Part shown: positions 19,201 to 27,464 of the stretch, piece after piece | How positions within the stretch are numbered: position 1 is the first letter of the stretch | Layout: each line of letters opens with the position of its first letter | From: Pelagomonas calceolata | Lineage: Eukaryota; Sar; Pelagophyceae; Pelagomonadales; Pelagomonadaceae | DNA: 64,000 nt | Assembly (NCBI GenBank): GCA_918797485.1 | Contig: CAKKNE010000006.1 | Span: forward strand, 3,162,001-3,226,000 | Reading direction: 5' to 3' | Program-made: the position numbers and the translations under genes | The notes under the pieces: generated by a model | Seen by the model: the letters and a program-made list of their open reading frames with translations, nothing else | The model's database searches: none | Told to the model about the DNA's origin: nothing

Positions 19201-19798
19201 TGCTATCGCAGCAATGGTCTTTTGCAGCGAGGCGCGCGCCGGCGGGCAGCCTCTCTTTTTGAGTTCGGGGTTTGAAGGACCGCTGCCGACGCGCTAAGAG
19301 TCGTCGGAGGCCTTTGTCGATCCCTCGAATGGCCATTTCCAGGGGATAGCTACGATTGTTGCGCGCCGAACCCGAACAGCCTCTGAGCTCAGTTTTGTCT
19401 CTCCCAAGTTGATACCACCAGCAATCCAGAAAGTGAGTACCGACAGCCGCACGCGCGCGACCACAGCCCCACGATGCCTCCTTACCTTATCCGGCACGCC
19501 AGCAATCGCGTTCAGCAGTCGCTGCGTGCAAAAAAGCCGCGTGCGGCTTGGGCACGGCATGGCTGCAGAATAGCCGCATTTGCGTTGCATTGCTGCAACT
19601 CGCGCGCGTCGCGGTACCGCCCGGTCCCGCACGCGTCGCGCCGCTGGTTTGCGCTGCAAAGGAACGCCCTCACACAACGCTTTGCCCTCGAACGCGGGCC
19701 GACGACCACCGCCGCGAACTTGAACTCGCACGACTCGCCCGTCAGAAGATCACGACAAGCACACTGCGACCGCGCGCAGGCACAAACAACCAGCAACC
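19201..19798. promoter_or_regulatory. Intergenic region upstream of the light-harvesting gene
   Basis: 598 bp shared by the divergent Sel1-like and light-harvesting genes. Open frames exist but have no protein-like features. No copy of the recurring palindromic motif was seen here, unlike many other divergent promoters in the window. Confidence 0.45.
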
Positions 19799-20706
19799 AT
19801 GCAGCTCATCTCTACTCTCGCCCTCGCCGCCTCGGCCTCCGCGCTCGTCGCGCCGGTCGCGCCGCAGACGTCCAAGGTCGTCCGCGCCGGCGCCACGCTC
19901 GACGATCAGCTGAAGAAGATCCCGGGCGTCTCGCCGCTCAAGAACGCCCCGGCCGACTACGGCTTCGACCCGCTCGGCTTCGCCAAGGTCTCATACCCGC
20001 GCTTCGGCCTGCCCGACGACGAGCTGCTCCGCACGAACAACCTGCGCGACGCCGAGCTCCGCCATGGTCGCCTCGCGATGCTCGCCGCCGCGGCGTGGCC
20101 GATCCAGGAACTCGTTCACCCGTCGTTGGCCAAACTCGCGGGCGCCCCCGAGCTTTTGTCGGACGGCCGCTCGCCCTCCATCTTAAATGGTGGCCTCGTC
20201 GCGGGCCCGGTGCCGGCGTTCCTGCTCGCGACGGCTGCGGCGATCGGCTACCTCGACGTCCAGGCCGAAGCCAAGAAGGCCGAGTACCCGGCAGAAGATT
20301 GGATCCCTGGGTTCGGCGCCGTGTCTCTCAAGATGCCTTAGATATCACCAGCACGCCATCGACGCGGAGCCAAAATGATGTCCGCGCAGGTACTACGGCT
20401 TCGATCCCCTGAACATCGTCGGCGGCATGTCGCCGCTCGCGATCAAGAACATGCAGGCGCGCTTCGGAGTCCGAAACACACTCCACGCCGTCGACGCGCC
20501 AGCTCGACGCCTTCCGCACGCAGGCCAAGGAGATCAACAATGGAAGACTCGCTATGGTCGCCGTCGTCGCCTACGTCGTCCAGGAGGCCATGACGGGCGA
20601 GCCCGTGACCTCCGTGAGCGAGCAGTTCTTCACGCCCATCATCTACTACCCGTGGGTCCAGCACCTCCTCACGGACGCGTTCGGCATCGCGTCGTTCCGC
20701 TCCTAG
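19799..20706 (+). CDS. Fucoxanthin-chlorophyll a/c light-harvesting protein
   Basis: Three proposed exons (19799-20310, 20390-20468, 20503-20706), 264 aa. It binds chlorophylls and carotenoids in the thylakoid and feeds photosystems. The leader MQLISTLALAASASALVAP is the signal peptide plus ASA-type motif of complex-plastid targeting. Helix 1 contains LRDAELRHGRLAMLAAAAWPIQE, helix 2 is near FLLATAAAIGYLDV, helix 3 contains KEINNGRLAMVAVVAYVVQE; ExxxxGRLAM residues ligate chlorophyll. The DYGFDPLGF-type motif occurs early and again (PGYYGFDPLN) at the first splice junction. The first intron (79 nt) restores frame exactly. The second would be 34 nt (GT donor) or 46 nt (GC donor); which is right is unclear. 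Confidence 0.88.
20311..20389 (+). mobile_element. Probable introner-derived intron 1 of the light-harvesting gene
   Basis: 79 nt, GT-AG. The 3' part reads CACGCCATCGACGCGG...TGATGTCCGCGCAG, close to the photolyase introner end (TTGATGTCCACGCAG) and carrying the shared interior motif. After the first 8 bases the element begins CCGTGTC, like the photolyase one. The 8-bp flanks match only partly (GTTCGGCG, GTACTACG), so the insertion is probably old. Confidence 0.5.
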
Positions 20707-20813
20707 GAAGCCCCCCTCTCTCGCGCGTTGTAAATGTCCCTTGTCGTTACTCGACGAACGCGGGCGCGCGCGGCCGGTCGCACTGACTCTGGCGCGCGCA
20801 GCTCTTCGTGTCG

Positions 20814-21158
20814 TTACCGTCGTGATGACACGGCTAACACCGCGAACGCGTTCTCGAGGTCGGAGACACACCGCGGGCTGCCCACGGGGACAATCGCGTT
20901 GCGGCGCCGGCGCGCCCGCGTCGTCGTATTCGCCTTCGTCGGCGAGAGCGCCTTCGGCTTCGCGAGCGACGTAGCAGTAGCCTTCCGCGTGCGCGGGTCG
21001 ATGTTCTCCTTGTTTTCGTCCTCCCAGCTCGCGTACGCACGGTGCTGCTGGGGTTTGGCGCTGGTCCGCTTCCGGCCGGGGCTGCCTGCTTTTTGCGGCG
21101 CACACTTGCCCGCAGCCTCTGGCCCCATGTCCACCTTCGTCGCGCCCTGCGCGGGCAT
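20814..21158 (-). CDS. Small KEN-box protein, unknown
   Basis: 114 aa from the ATG at 21158. It is basic and disordered, with one striking motif, WEDENKENIDP: a KEN box in the ENKENxxP context used by APC/C (Cdh1) degradation targets such as mitotic regulators. Ser-Pro sites (AGSPGRK, ALSPTK, VGSPR) could be CDK sites. No folded domain is visible. The C-terminus (CVSDLENAFAVLAV) is predicted amphipathic helix. Frames on the opposite strand are longer but lack protein-like features. I infer a cell-cycle-regulated protein; a spliced upstream exon cannot be excluded because the open frame continues without an ATG. Confidence 0.5.
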   Translation of the reverse strand: MPAQGATKVDMGPEAAGKCAPQKAGSPGRKRTSAKPQQHRAYASWEDENKENIDPRTRKATATSLAKPKALSPTKANTTTRARRRRNAIVPVGSPRCVSDLENAFAVLAVSSRR

Positions 21159-21389
21159 ACGGTGTTGGCAGGTACGTCCGGCACGTCCGGCACTCCCCGC
21201 GCCGGCCAGCAACGTTCAAACCAAGCCCGTACCGTACGCGCGAGAGCATGGAAGACGCACGGACGGCTCGCTGGGATCGGCGACGCCTGGGCGCGGTCTG
21301 GGACCGGCTCCGCGCCGACGAAGCGCCGCAGTCGCACGTTCGTCCGTCCGTCGCGGCACCGGAGCTGCGAGCAGTCCAGGGCAAAAAAA

Positions 21390-21451
21390 ACGCCTTCAGG
21401 TAATAAAACTCAACAAAAAAGACGCCTTGAGGTAATAAAAACACAACAAAG
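21390..21451. repeat. Tandem 31-bp AT-rich duplication
   Basis: Two copies of ACGCCTT(C/G)AGGTAATAAAA...CAACAAA, side by side at the 3' end of the U-box gene. Each holds AATAAAA, so the duplication doubles a possible polyadenylation signal for a plus-strand transcript. Confidence 0.75.
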
Positions 21452-21453
21452 AA

Positions 21454-22449
21454 TTACCCGAAGCAAAGAAAAAACAGCAGCACCGCCCCCACAGACAGAA
21501 TCGCCGCGCGCAGCCGCCGCATCGCCACGCGCTCCCGATGCGTCGCGTTCGGCACGTGCGGCTCGTCGACGGCGCAGCACGACCACCGCCGCCGCCCCGG
21601 CCCCGCCGGCGCCGAGGTCAATTGTAACGCCACCACGGACGGAAAAAAGCCGCGCTGCCGCAGCCGCGCCGCGCCAAAGACGCCGTTCGCGACGCCCTCG
21701 TCCTGGGTCCCGGCCTGGGCCAGCTGCCCCAGCGTGCTGCGACTGGCCCGCGCGGCGTCCGTCCGCGCCGCTCTATCTTCCTCGGACCGGAGGCGCGCGT
21801 TCCTCCGCTCGTCGCGCTCCGCCTCGGCCTGGCACCGCTCGATGCACTTCCGTGCCAAAGCCTTGAGGCGTCTCCCCTGAAGTTGCGACGGCGACGCGGG
21901 CCTCAATGGATTCTCGACGTCCTCGTCCACCTGGCTCCAGTCCTCCCCGTCGAGCAACGCGACGACCGGCGACGGCGAGCCGTCCGTCGTCGACACGCGC
22001 GCGCCCGCATCCAATAAAGCGTCGGCGACGACGTAGCGCTTCGACGAGACCGCCACGAGCAGCACGGACCGTCCGGCCTCGTCGACGGCGTCGACGTCCG
22101 CGCCGCGCTCGGCGAGCTGTCTGATACATTTCGCGACGTCATCTTCGGACCGCTCCGCGTCCTCTATTAACTCAACGATGGACCGCCCCAATCTCCCTCG
22201 ATACGCGTGCACCAAGGACGCGAGCGACCGGTTCGGCACGAGCGCCCGGTGCGCCAACGGCGCGTTCGTCGTCGGCGACCGCCGATTCGTCCCCATGCCG
22301 AGCCACCGCTCGATGGCTTCCCGCTCGTACGTGAAACCGTCGGCCGCGATCACGGGATCCTCAAGCAGCTCCTGCGTGATCGGGCAGATGAGCGACGGCG
22401 GCGGGCCCTGGTCCGCGTCGCCGCCGGGCGTGAGCGGGTCGTCCATCAT
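21454..22449 (-). CDS. U-box E3 ubiquitin ligase with ankyrin repeats and tail anchor
   Basis: 331 aa from the first ATG (22449). U-box at about 20-90: LICPITQELLEDPVIAADGFTYEREAIERWL is the canonical E2-binding core. Two ankyrin repeats follow (AERGADVDAVDEAGRSVLLVAVSSKRYVVADALLDAGARV). A charged helical region with many Arg/Glu precedes a final hydrophobic stretch (LRAAILSVGAVLLFFLCFG) that would act as a tail anchor. U-box proteins ubiquitinate substrates directly with an E2; ankyrin repeats probably select the substrate and the tail would place the enzyme on a membrane. The first part is confident, the anchor is inference. Confidence 0.88.
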   Translation of the reverse strand: MMDDPLTPGGDADQGPPPSLICPITQELLEDPVIAADGFTYEREAIERWLGMGTNRRSPTTNAPLAHRALVPNRSLASLVHAYRGRLGRSIVELIEDAERSEDDVAKCIRQLAERGADVDAVDEAGRSVLLVAVSSKRYVVADALLDAGARVSTTDGSPSPVVALLDGEDWSQVDEDVENPLRPASPSQLQGRRLKALARKCIERCQAEAERDERRNARLRSEEDRAARTDAARASRSTLGQLAQAGTQDEGVANGVFGAARLRQRGFFPSVVALQLTSAPAGPGRRRWSCCAVDEPHVPNATHRERVAMRRLRAAILSVGAVLLFFLCFG

Positions 22450-22812
22450 ACTGTCCCAGCTGCCTTTTTTTGGCACCTGAGCTTGTATATTGGCTCACAG
22501 CGAATTTACAGCGACGGGAGGCTCGTCGAGATGAGTTGCGCTGCAGGAGGGGATGCTCAGCGATCACCAGGCTGTCGCTCGCGCGCACCACGGCCGTGTT
22601 TTGCGCGTCAATGCGTTTTTTTTTGCGGCTGCTTTAGCTAGCGGCCGGTAAGACACACTAGGAATCACCCGGCGGCTCGCACACGCAGCCGTACGAGTCA
22701 CTGACGCGTTTACGCGACGTTAGCGGTGGAACACGGACACCCCACGATCACGCCGGGGCGCTTTCCGCCTCCAAACGCTCGTAAAATACACGCAGCAGCC
22801 ACCCTGGGAGCA
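22450..22812. promoter_or_regulatory. Divergent promoter region
   Basis: Between the U-box and MFS genes; contains one recurring motif copy about midway. Confidence 0.45.
22637..22661 (+). promoter_or_regulatory. Copy of recurring GCTAGC...GTAAGACACTAGC motif
   Basis: GCTAGCGGCCG then GTAAGACACACTAG: full left half, two extra bases (AC) in the right half. It sits 152 bp before the MFS start codon and 188 bp from the U-box start codon. Confidence 0.65.
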
Positions 22813-24369
22813 ATGGACCAAAATGACGCGACGCGCTGGACGAATCTCGGCGCCTCACTCCTGATCATTCTGGCGGGAGGCACGGTATACGCCTTCGGCG
22901 CGTACTCCGAAGCGCTGAAGAGGAAGCTCCACCTGACCCAGGCCCAACTCGAGCTTGCTGCTTTATGTGGCAACCTGGGGAACTATCTCGGGACGGCGGG
23001 CTTCTTCTACGACCGTTATGGTGCGGTCGCCTCCGCGAAATTCGGCGCGACGCTGATTGGTCTCGGCTACGGGCTCCAGTGGCTCCTCTGTGTGTATTTC
23101 GCGAGTGAACACGCCATTGAGTTCCTATGCGTCTTCTGCTTCGTGTGGGGCCACGGGAGCGGTTACCTGGACTGCGCGGCGATTGGGAGTGGTGTCCGGG
23201 CGTTTCCGAGGAGACGAGGGGCTGTTGTGGGGTTGCTCAAGTCGTTCTACGGCCTGGCGTCCTCTCTGATAATTCTGGGCGCGGCGCCGTGGTTATCAGG
23301 CGTCAATTTCATCGTCGCGCTCGCGGTCTTCGCGGGCGGCTTGCCTTTGTTGGCTCTCTGTAAATTCGAAGACGTTCCAGACCGCGCGCCGGAGGGCGAC
23401 GCCGTCGATGCTGTGGCCGCGGGCGTCCTCTCTTCGTTATCAATGCGCGTCGTGGGTTTCGCGCTGCTGGCGTTGTGCATCGCCGTTTTGCGCGTGATAA
23501 GGCCGCCGTCAGCGCTGGGTTTTAATGTTGCGTTCTCGCTGGTCATCGCGGTGGGTCTGGCGTGGATCGTGCGCGCCGCCGCGCGGGAGCACAAGCGCGA
23601 GGACGGCCTCTACGAGAACCGGGAGGACGAGGAAGAAGAGGACGCCGCCCCGACGCCCACGACTCCAGAGCACGACTCGCGGCCCTGCGCGACCCTAGGA
23701 TCGCCGAGCTATTGGCTCCTGCTCCTCGCCATCTTGCCGGGCACCGGCATGGGTTTGATGACGATCAACAACCTCGGCCAGATTATATCGGCGCGCGGCG
23801 GCCAGGCGTCGACGCAAAGAGCTGCTACCGCCGTCGTGAGCGTCGCGAACGGCCTCGGGCGGCTGGGCTGCGGCGCGCTCGCGGATAAGATTGTACAACG
23901 GGGCCGGCCCCGCGCCGTGCTGCTCGTGGCGGCGGACCTGGCAGGTGCGCTGGCCATGTTTTTGTTTTTTGTGTCTGGGACCTCGGTGCCGATGGCATTA
24001 ATAGCTGCGGCGGTGTCCGGGGCGGCGTACGGGGCCATCTGGACGCTGATTCCCACGCTCGCCGCGGATTTGTTCGGGCGGAAGCATTTTGGTGCTAATT
24101 ACGCCCTGATCCTCCCGGCGGTGAGTCTGGCAGCGATTTTGTTTTCCACCTTACTGGCGCCGGCGGTCTACGCGAGGCACGCCGACGACGACGGCTGCGC
24201 CGGCGCGGCCTGCTTTGGCACGACGTTCCTGGCCACGGCGGCGGCGTGCGGCGGCGGCGCCGTCATGGCTCTTTTGTTGGGAGTCCGGTCGCGGAAGCGC
24301 TACGCGCGCGCCGCGGAGCCGCCGGAGTCTTTGCTCGCCGCGGCGCGGACGGGGGAAACGGTCGTTTGA
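22813..24369 (+). CDS. Major facilitator superfamily transporter, nodulin-like type
   Basis: 518 aa from the first ATG. Twelve hydrophobic segments fall in two halves around a charged central loop (KREDGLYENREDEEEEDAAP, near 270-300). The N-terminal WTNLGASLLIILAGGTVYAFGAYSEALK followed by LELAALCGNLGNYLG is typical of the nodulin-like/MCH1-type MFS group found in plants, fungi and stramenopiles. The second half opens with SYWLLLLAILPGTGMGLMTINNLGQI. These proteins are secondary transporters in plasma or organelle membranes; substrates are mostly unknown (monocarboxylates are proposed for relatives). Family firm, substrate not. Confidence 0.85.
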   Translation: MDQNDATRWTNLGASLLIILAGGTVYAFGAYSEALKRKLHLTQAQLELAALCGNLGNYLGTAGFFYDRYGAVASAKFGATLIGLGYGLQWLLCVYFASEHAIEFLCVFCFVWGHGSGYLDCAAIGSGVRAFPRRRGAVVGLLKSFYGLASSLIILGAAPWLSGVNFIVALAVFAGGLPLLALCKFEDVPDRAPEGDAVDAVAAGVLSSLSMRVVGFALLALCIAVLRVIRPPSALGFNVAFSLVIAVGLAWIVRAAAREHKREDGLYENREDEEEEDAAPTPTTPEHDSRPCATLGSPSYWLLLLAILPGTGMGLMTINNLGQIISARGGQASTQRAATAVVSVANGLGRLGCGALADKIVQRGRPRAVLLVAADLAGALAMFLFFVSGTSVPMALIAAAVSGAAYGAIWTLIPTLAADLFGRKHFGANYALILPAVSLAAILFSTLLAPAVYARHADDDGCAGAACFGTTFLATAAACGGGAVMALLLGVRSRKRYARAAEPPESLLAAARTGETVV

Positions 24370-24735
24370 TCGATCGTGGTTTTTGTTTAATGATGTCCTT
24401 TGTCTTATCAGCTCCCGCGCTCTAGCGCGAAGCTTCTTCTTTGCAAAGCTGCGGCAATTCAGCTAGCGGAGTAAGACACTAGCTTGAAGCCTCGTGCGCA
24501 AACGCTGGGGGCTGGCGACAGTACGCTGGTACAGTACCAGTACCTCTCAAAACGGAGGTTTCCGCTGGCTTGCGCTGCGCGTAGCGTGGCTCGCGTCTGA
24601 CCGGATAGAGAGCACCGCTTAGAGCTTTACACTAGCATAGCAACTCAGCAACACGCCGCCGGCGCGCTAGCACATAGCAACCCACAGCCTGCAACACGCC
24701 GCCGCCGGCGCGCAAAAGGAAGAACCCAGCCGTTC
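24370..24735. promoter_or_regulatory. Promoter region of the DPH3-GT8 pair
   Basis: Contains one recurring motif copy, a CAGTACCAGTACC direct repeat near 24533 and two ACACGCCGCC(G)GCGCG repeats near 24650 and 24692. As the GT8 gene has no spacer of its own, this is the likely promoter for both genes. Confidence 0.5.
24462..24483 (+). promoter_or_regulatory. Copy of recurring GCTAGC...GTAAGACACTAGC motif
   Basis: GCTAGCGGA then GTAAGACACTAGC, two bases shorter in the centre than consensus. About 250 bp before the DPH3 start codon. Confidence 0.65.
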
Positions 24736-24951
24736 ATGCCAGGCATCTACGAAGACGTCCCCATCGGGGACATGAGCTACGACGCCGACGAGCAACTGTA
24801 CCAGTACCAGTGCCCCTGCGGCGACTTGTTCGAAATTACGCTCGAGGAGCTTTGGGACGGCGACGACATCGCCCACTGCCCGTCCTGCACGCTCAAAGTG
24901 AGGGTCATCTTCGACAAGGAGCAGCTGCCTCCCTTACCTCCCGCGGAATGA
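24736..24951 (+). CDS. DPH3: DPH3/KTI11, CSL-type zinc protein for diphthamide synthesis
   Basis: 71 aa, full length for the family. It carries iron or zinc through four cysteines and donates electrons to DPH1-DPH2 for the first step of diphthamide synthesis on eEF2; it also binds Elongator. The sequence is nearly textbook: YEDVPIGDMSYDADEQLYQYQCPCGDLFEITLEELWDGDDIAHCPSCTLKVRVIFD, with CPCG and CPSC ligand pairs and the CSL-like CPSCTLKV. The stop TGA (24949-24951) overlaps the ATG of the following glycosyltransferase as ATGA. Confidence 0.96.
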   Translation: MPGIYEDVPIGDMSYDADEQLYQYQCPCGDLFEITLEELWDGDDIAHCPSCTLKVRVIFDKEQLPPLPPAE

Positions 24952-26252
24952 TTCACTCGATGCAGCGCGACCGCGAGCGGCGGCTCCGGAGGAAGCCGCG
25001 GCGGAAGCGCGGCCTCGTCGCGTGTCTGATCGCGCTGACCGGCGTCGCGTTACTCGGGAACTTACTGACGTCGCCTCATTTAGAAGAGCCGACGACGGAC
25101 GCCGCGCATAACCCGCCGGGCTACCGGCCACCCGTCTTGGATCCCGTGGAGGCGGACGCGCGGGCGGCCGCGGCCGCATTGAGTATAGTGGACGCCCTGC
25201 CGCCGGCGCCCAGGATCGCCTACGCCGTGACCGTCACGGAGGAGCCCAAGGCTTCCAGTGTCGGCTTTCTGGACGGCGCCGCGGTCCTCGCGCAGTCCGT
25301 GCGATCGGCGCATAAACGGTCGACGTACGGCGCGCCGGCCTTTGTTGCCTTCGTCTCGCCGCGGATCTCACAAAGAACGCGGGCCTCGCTGCGAGGTATT
25401 GGTTTTAGAAGCATCGAGAAGCAATTGCCCATCGTTCCTGACAAAATAGAGGGTTCATTTCTCAGGAAGCTCTGGACTGAGCCAAATGAGAAGTTCCCGG
25501 ACCCGACGATGAGGGGAGGCTGCTGCGGCGCCTGGGAACTCCTGAAATTATATGCCTGGACCCTGACTGAATATGAACGCGTGATCCACGTCGACATGGA
25601 CTGCCTCCTGCTCCACCCCATCGACGAATTACTGTCTATAGACGCGTCACTCGTCTACACGGCGGACTACAACATGATGAACGACAACCAGCGGAAGAAC
25701 CGGTTGACGCCGGCCGTGCAGGGCGGGTTCTTGGTCGTGCGACCCTCTCATCAGGTGTTTGAGGCCCTCGTGGCGTTGATGCAACGGGGCAAGTGGGGCG
25801 GCAAGTGTTCCGGGTGGGAATGCACGGGCGTGGGCCATTGGTGGGGCGGCGCGACGATCCAAGGGTTATTACCTTACTTCTACGATCGGCACGCCAAGAC
25901 TCTAACGATGGCGCGGGCCTCGGACCTCAAGGCCGTCGAGGTCGACCGGTGCGTCTACGACAACATGGGGGATAAAGCAGTGGTCAATCCCTTGCCGTAC
26001 GTCGGGTGCAGCGCCGCGCGGCAGACGCCTTTTGACGACGTGAAGTTCGCGCATTTTACGGTCTGTCAAAAGCCGTGGACCTGCAACCCGGCGCGCGACC
26101 CCGACGACGACAAGAAGATCTGCCTCGCGCTGCACGCGGCGTGGTTCGACATCCGCCGCGAATTCGAGGAGGAGCACGGCATGCCGTCGGAGAAGAAGGT
26201 CTGCCGGCGGGGCTACAAGAAGATGGCGTTTCCCGCGGGGTTCGGGGAGTAA
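24948..26252 (+). CDS. GT8-type glycosyltransferase, type II membrane
   Basis: 434 aa. A basic N-terminus and one hydrophobic helix near 26-46 (GLVACLIALTGVALLGNLL) predict a Golgi type II protein. The catalytic domain shows the glycogenin/GT8 layout: AVLAQSVRSAHKRS, KLWTEPNEKF, then the metal-binding DxD in YERVIHVDMDCLLLHP, followed by FNAGF-like QGGFLVVRPS and the C-terminal FxHFTxCxKPW. It transfers a sugar from a nucleotide sugar, retaining configuration; acceptor unknown. Its ATG overlaps the DPH3 stop (ATGA); a second ATG is 12 bp on. No promoter space exists between the genes. It converges with the Hsp31-like gene at 62 bp. Confidence 0.88.
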   Translation: MIHSMQRDRERRLRRKPRRKRGLVACLIALTGVALLGNLLTSPHLEEPTTDAAHNPPGYRPPVLDPVEADARAAAAALSIVDALPPAPRIAYAVTVTEEPKASSVGFLDGAAVLAQSVRSAHKRSTYGAPAFVAFVSPRISQRTRASLRGIGFRSIEKQLPIVPDKIEGSFLRKLWTEPNEKFPDPTMRGGCCGAWELLKLYAWTLTEYERVIHVDMDCLLLHPIDELLSIDASLVYTADYNMMNDNQRKNRLTPAVQGGFLVVRPSHQVFEALVALMQRGKWGGKCSGWECTGVGHWWGGATIQGLLPYFYDRHAKTLTMARASDLKAVEVDRCVYDNMGDKAVVNPLPYVGCSAARQTPFDDVKFAHFTVCQKPWTCNPARDPDDDKKICLALHAAWFDIRREFEEEHGMPSEKKVCRRGYKKMAFPAGFGE

Positions 26253-26314
26253 AATGAAGTTTGTTAGTCATGCTACTTGGGGTGGGTTCAATGAGCGACT
26301 CTCTCTCTCTATGC

Positions 26315-27173
26315 TCACGCGAGCGCCTTGACGACGGCCTCCGCGAAGGCTTCGGCCGACTGCGGGTTCTGGCCAGTCACTAAGTTGCCGGAGACGACGA
26401 CGTGCGACGTCCACGGGTCGCCCTTGCTGTACTTGCCGCCCTTGCCCGTGAGGCCCTGCTCGTTCGAGCCGGAGAATGGCTTGACGGCCTCCGTCTGTCC
26501 CACCTGCTCCTCTTCGACATCAGAGAAGCACGTGACCTCGAGGCCGGCGACGAGCGGCGTGCCGTCGGGCTTGGTCGCCTCGATCAGCCCGATGGGGCCG
26601 TGGCAGACCGCGCCGACGACCTTTCCGGCGGCGTATGTGCCCTCGACGACGGCCTTCAGCGCCGCCGCCGCGGGGCCGTAGAAGTCGACGCACCTGTGTG
26701 ACGCCGTCGACGCGACTCACGCGACTCGATTTCCACACAGAACACGCACGTCCCGTGGCCTCCGCACAAACAGACGGCGTCGTACTGGCCCGCCATCGAC
26801 GCGTCGACCTTGACCGAGTGCGAGAGCGCGCCAAAGGCCTTGGCGTCGTGCATGAACGCCTTCGCGTCGGGAGCGAAGAACGGCTCGGCCAGCGAGCCCG
26901 CGTCGATCGGCACCTGTGCATAAATCAACCAGTGAGTCGGGCCGATAATTCTTCACTGTGACAAAATAATTCGTCGACGACGCGAACGCGCCGTGAAATT
27001 TTGGTTTATGCACAGATCGGCACGGCGCCGCCGGCGATCGACGCGATCGTCACGTCGAAGCCGGCCTTCGTGAAGACCGTGTGCGGCTCCGCGAGCTCGG
27101 AGATCCAGAGGCCCGTCGGGTGCTCGCCCATCTGGCCGGCGCTGGTGCTCACGAGGAGGACTTTTTTAGCCAT
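26315..27173 (-). CDS. Hsp31/DJ-1 family protein (glyoxalase III-like)
   Basis: Three exons on the minus strand, 27173-27024, 26913-26750 and 26693-26315, giving 230 aa with no frame break. Family signs: start MAKKVLLVSTSAG, GxDAVCLCGGHGTCVDF across the second junction, nucleophile Cys in the elbow GAVCHGPIGL, and DVEEEQV near VTCFSD. This fits the Hsp31-type branch, whose members detoxify methylglyoxal without glutathione and act as stress chaperones. Length matches family (about 230). Both introns are introner-type, inserted in opposite orientations. Confidence 0.92.
26694..26749 (+). mobile_element. Introner-type intron 2 of the Hsp31-like gene
   Basis: 56-nt intron (transcribed from the minus strand). 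Ends CTGTGTG...CACACAG. Read on the plus strand it shares CGACTCAC, GATTTC and CACACAG with the conserved 3' end of the other introners, so this copy is inserted in the opposite orientation to its gene. Flanks GTGCGT are duplicated over six of eight bases. Confidence 0.75.
26914..27023 (-). mobile_element. Introner-type intron 1 of the Hsp31-like gene
   Basis: 110 nt: 8-bp duplicate plus a 102-bp element. The flank GTGCCGAT is perfectly duplicated; the element begins CTGTGCATAAACC and ends GGTTGATTTATGCACAG. The GT donor is the first two bases of the duplicate, the AG acceptor the last two of the element; removal leaves one intact copy of the target. This is the cleanest, probably youngest, copy in the window. 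Confidence 0.93.
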
Positions 27174-27464
27174 GGTTTGTGACCTGCGCGCGTGGTAGCA
27201 CTGCGTGGCCAGCTTTTCCAGAGACTTCCTCTAAGCTTAATCTAAAACTTGCGTCAAAAGCGAGCGAGTGACTCTGCGCCGGACGAAGGGATGATAAACT
27301 AGCGGACTGAAGCGCGCTTTGATATAATAATAGCGCTAGCTATAGCACTGGAGATGGCAAAGCTTGAAAAACCCGTGTCGAACCCTTGAACCCCGCCTCT
27401 CCCGTAGCTGTTGGTAGTCAGTCGTCTACGTACTATCAACAAGTGACTTTACCAAGCCCTACTA

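Noticed and set aside
20741-21435. 233-codon plus-strand frame opposite the KEN-box gene
   Set aside because: No domain, unnatural composition and a non-ATG-dependent start region; the minus frame has a recognisable degron motif. Still, the strand choice is only moderately sure.
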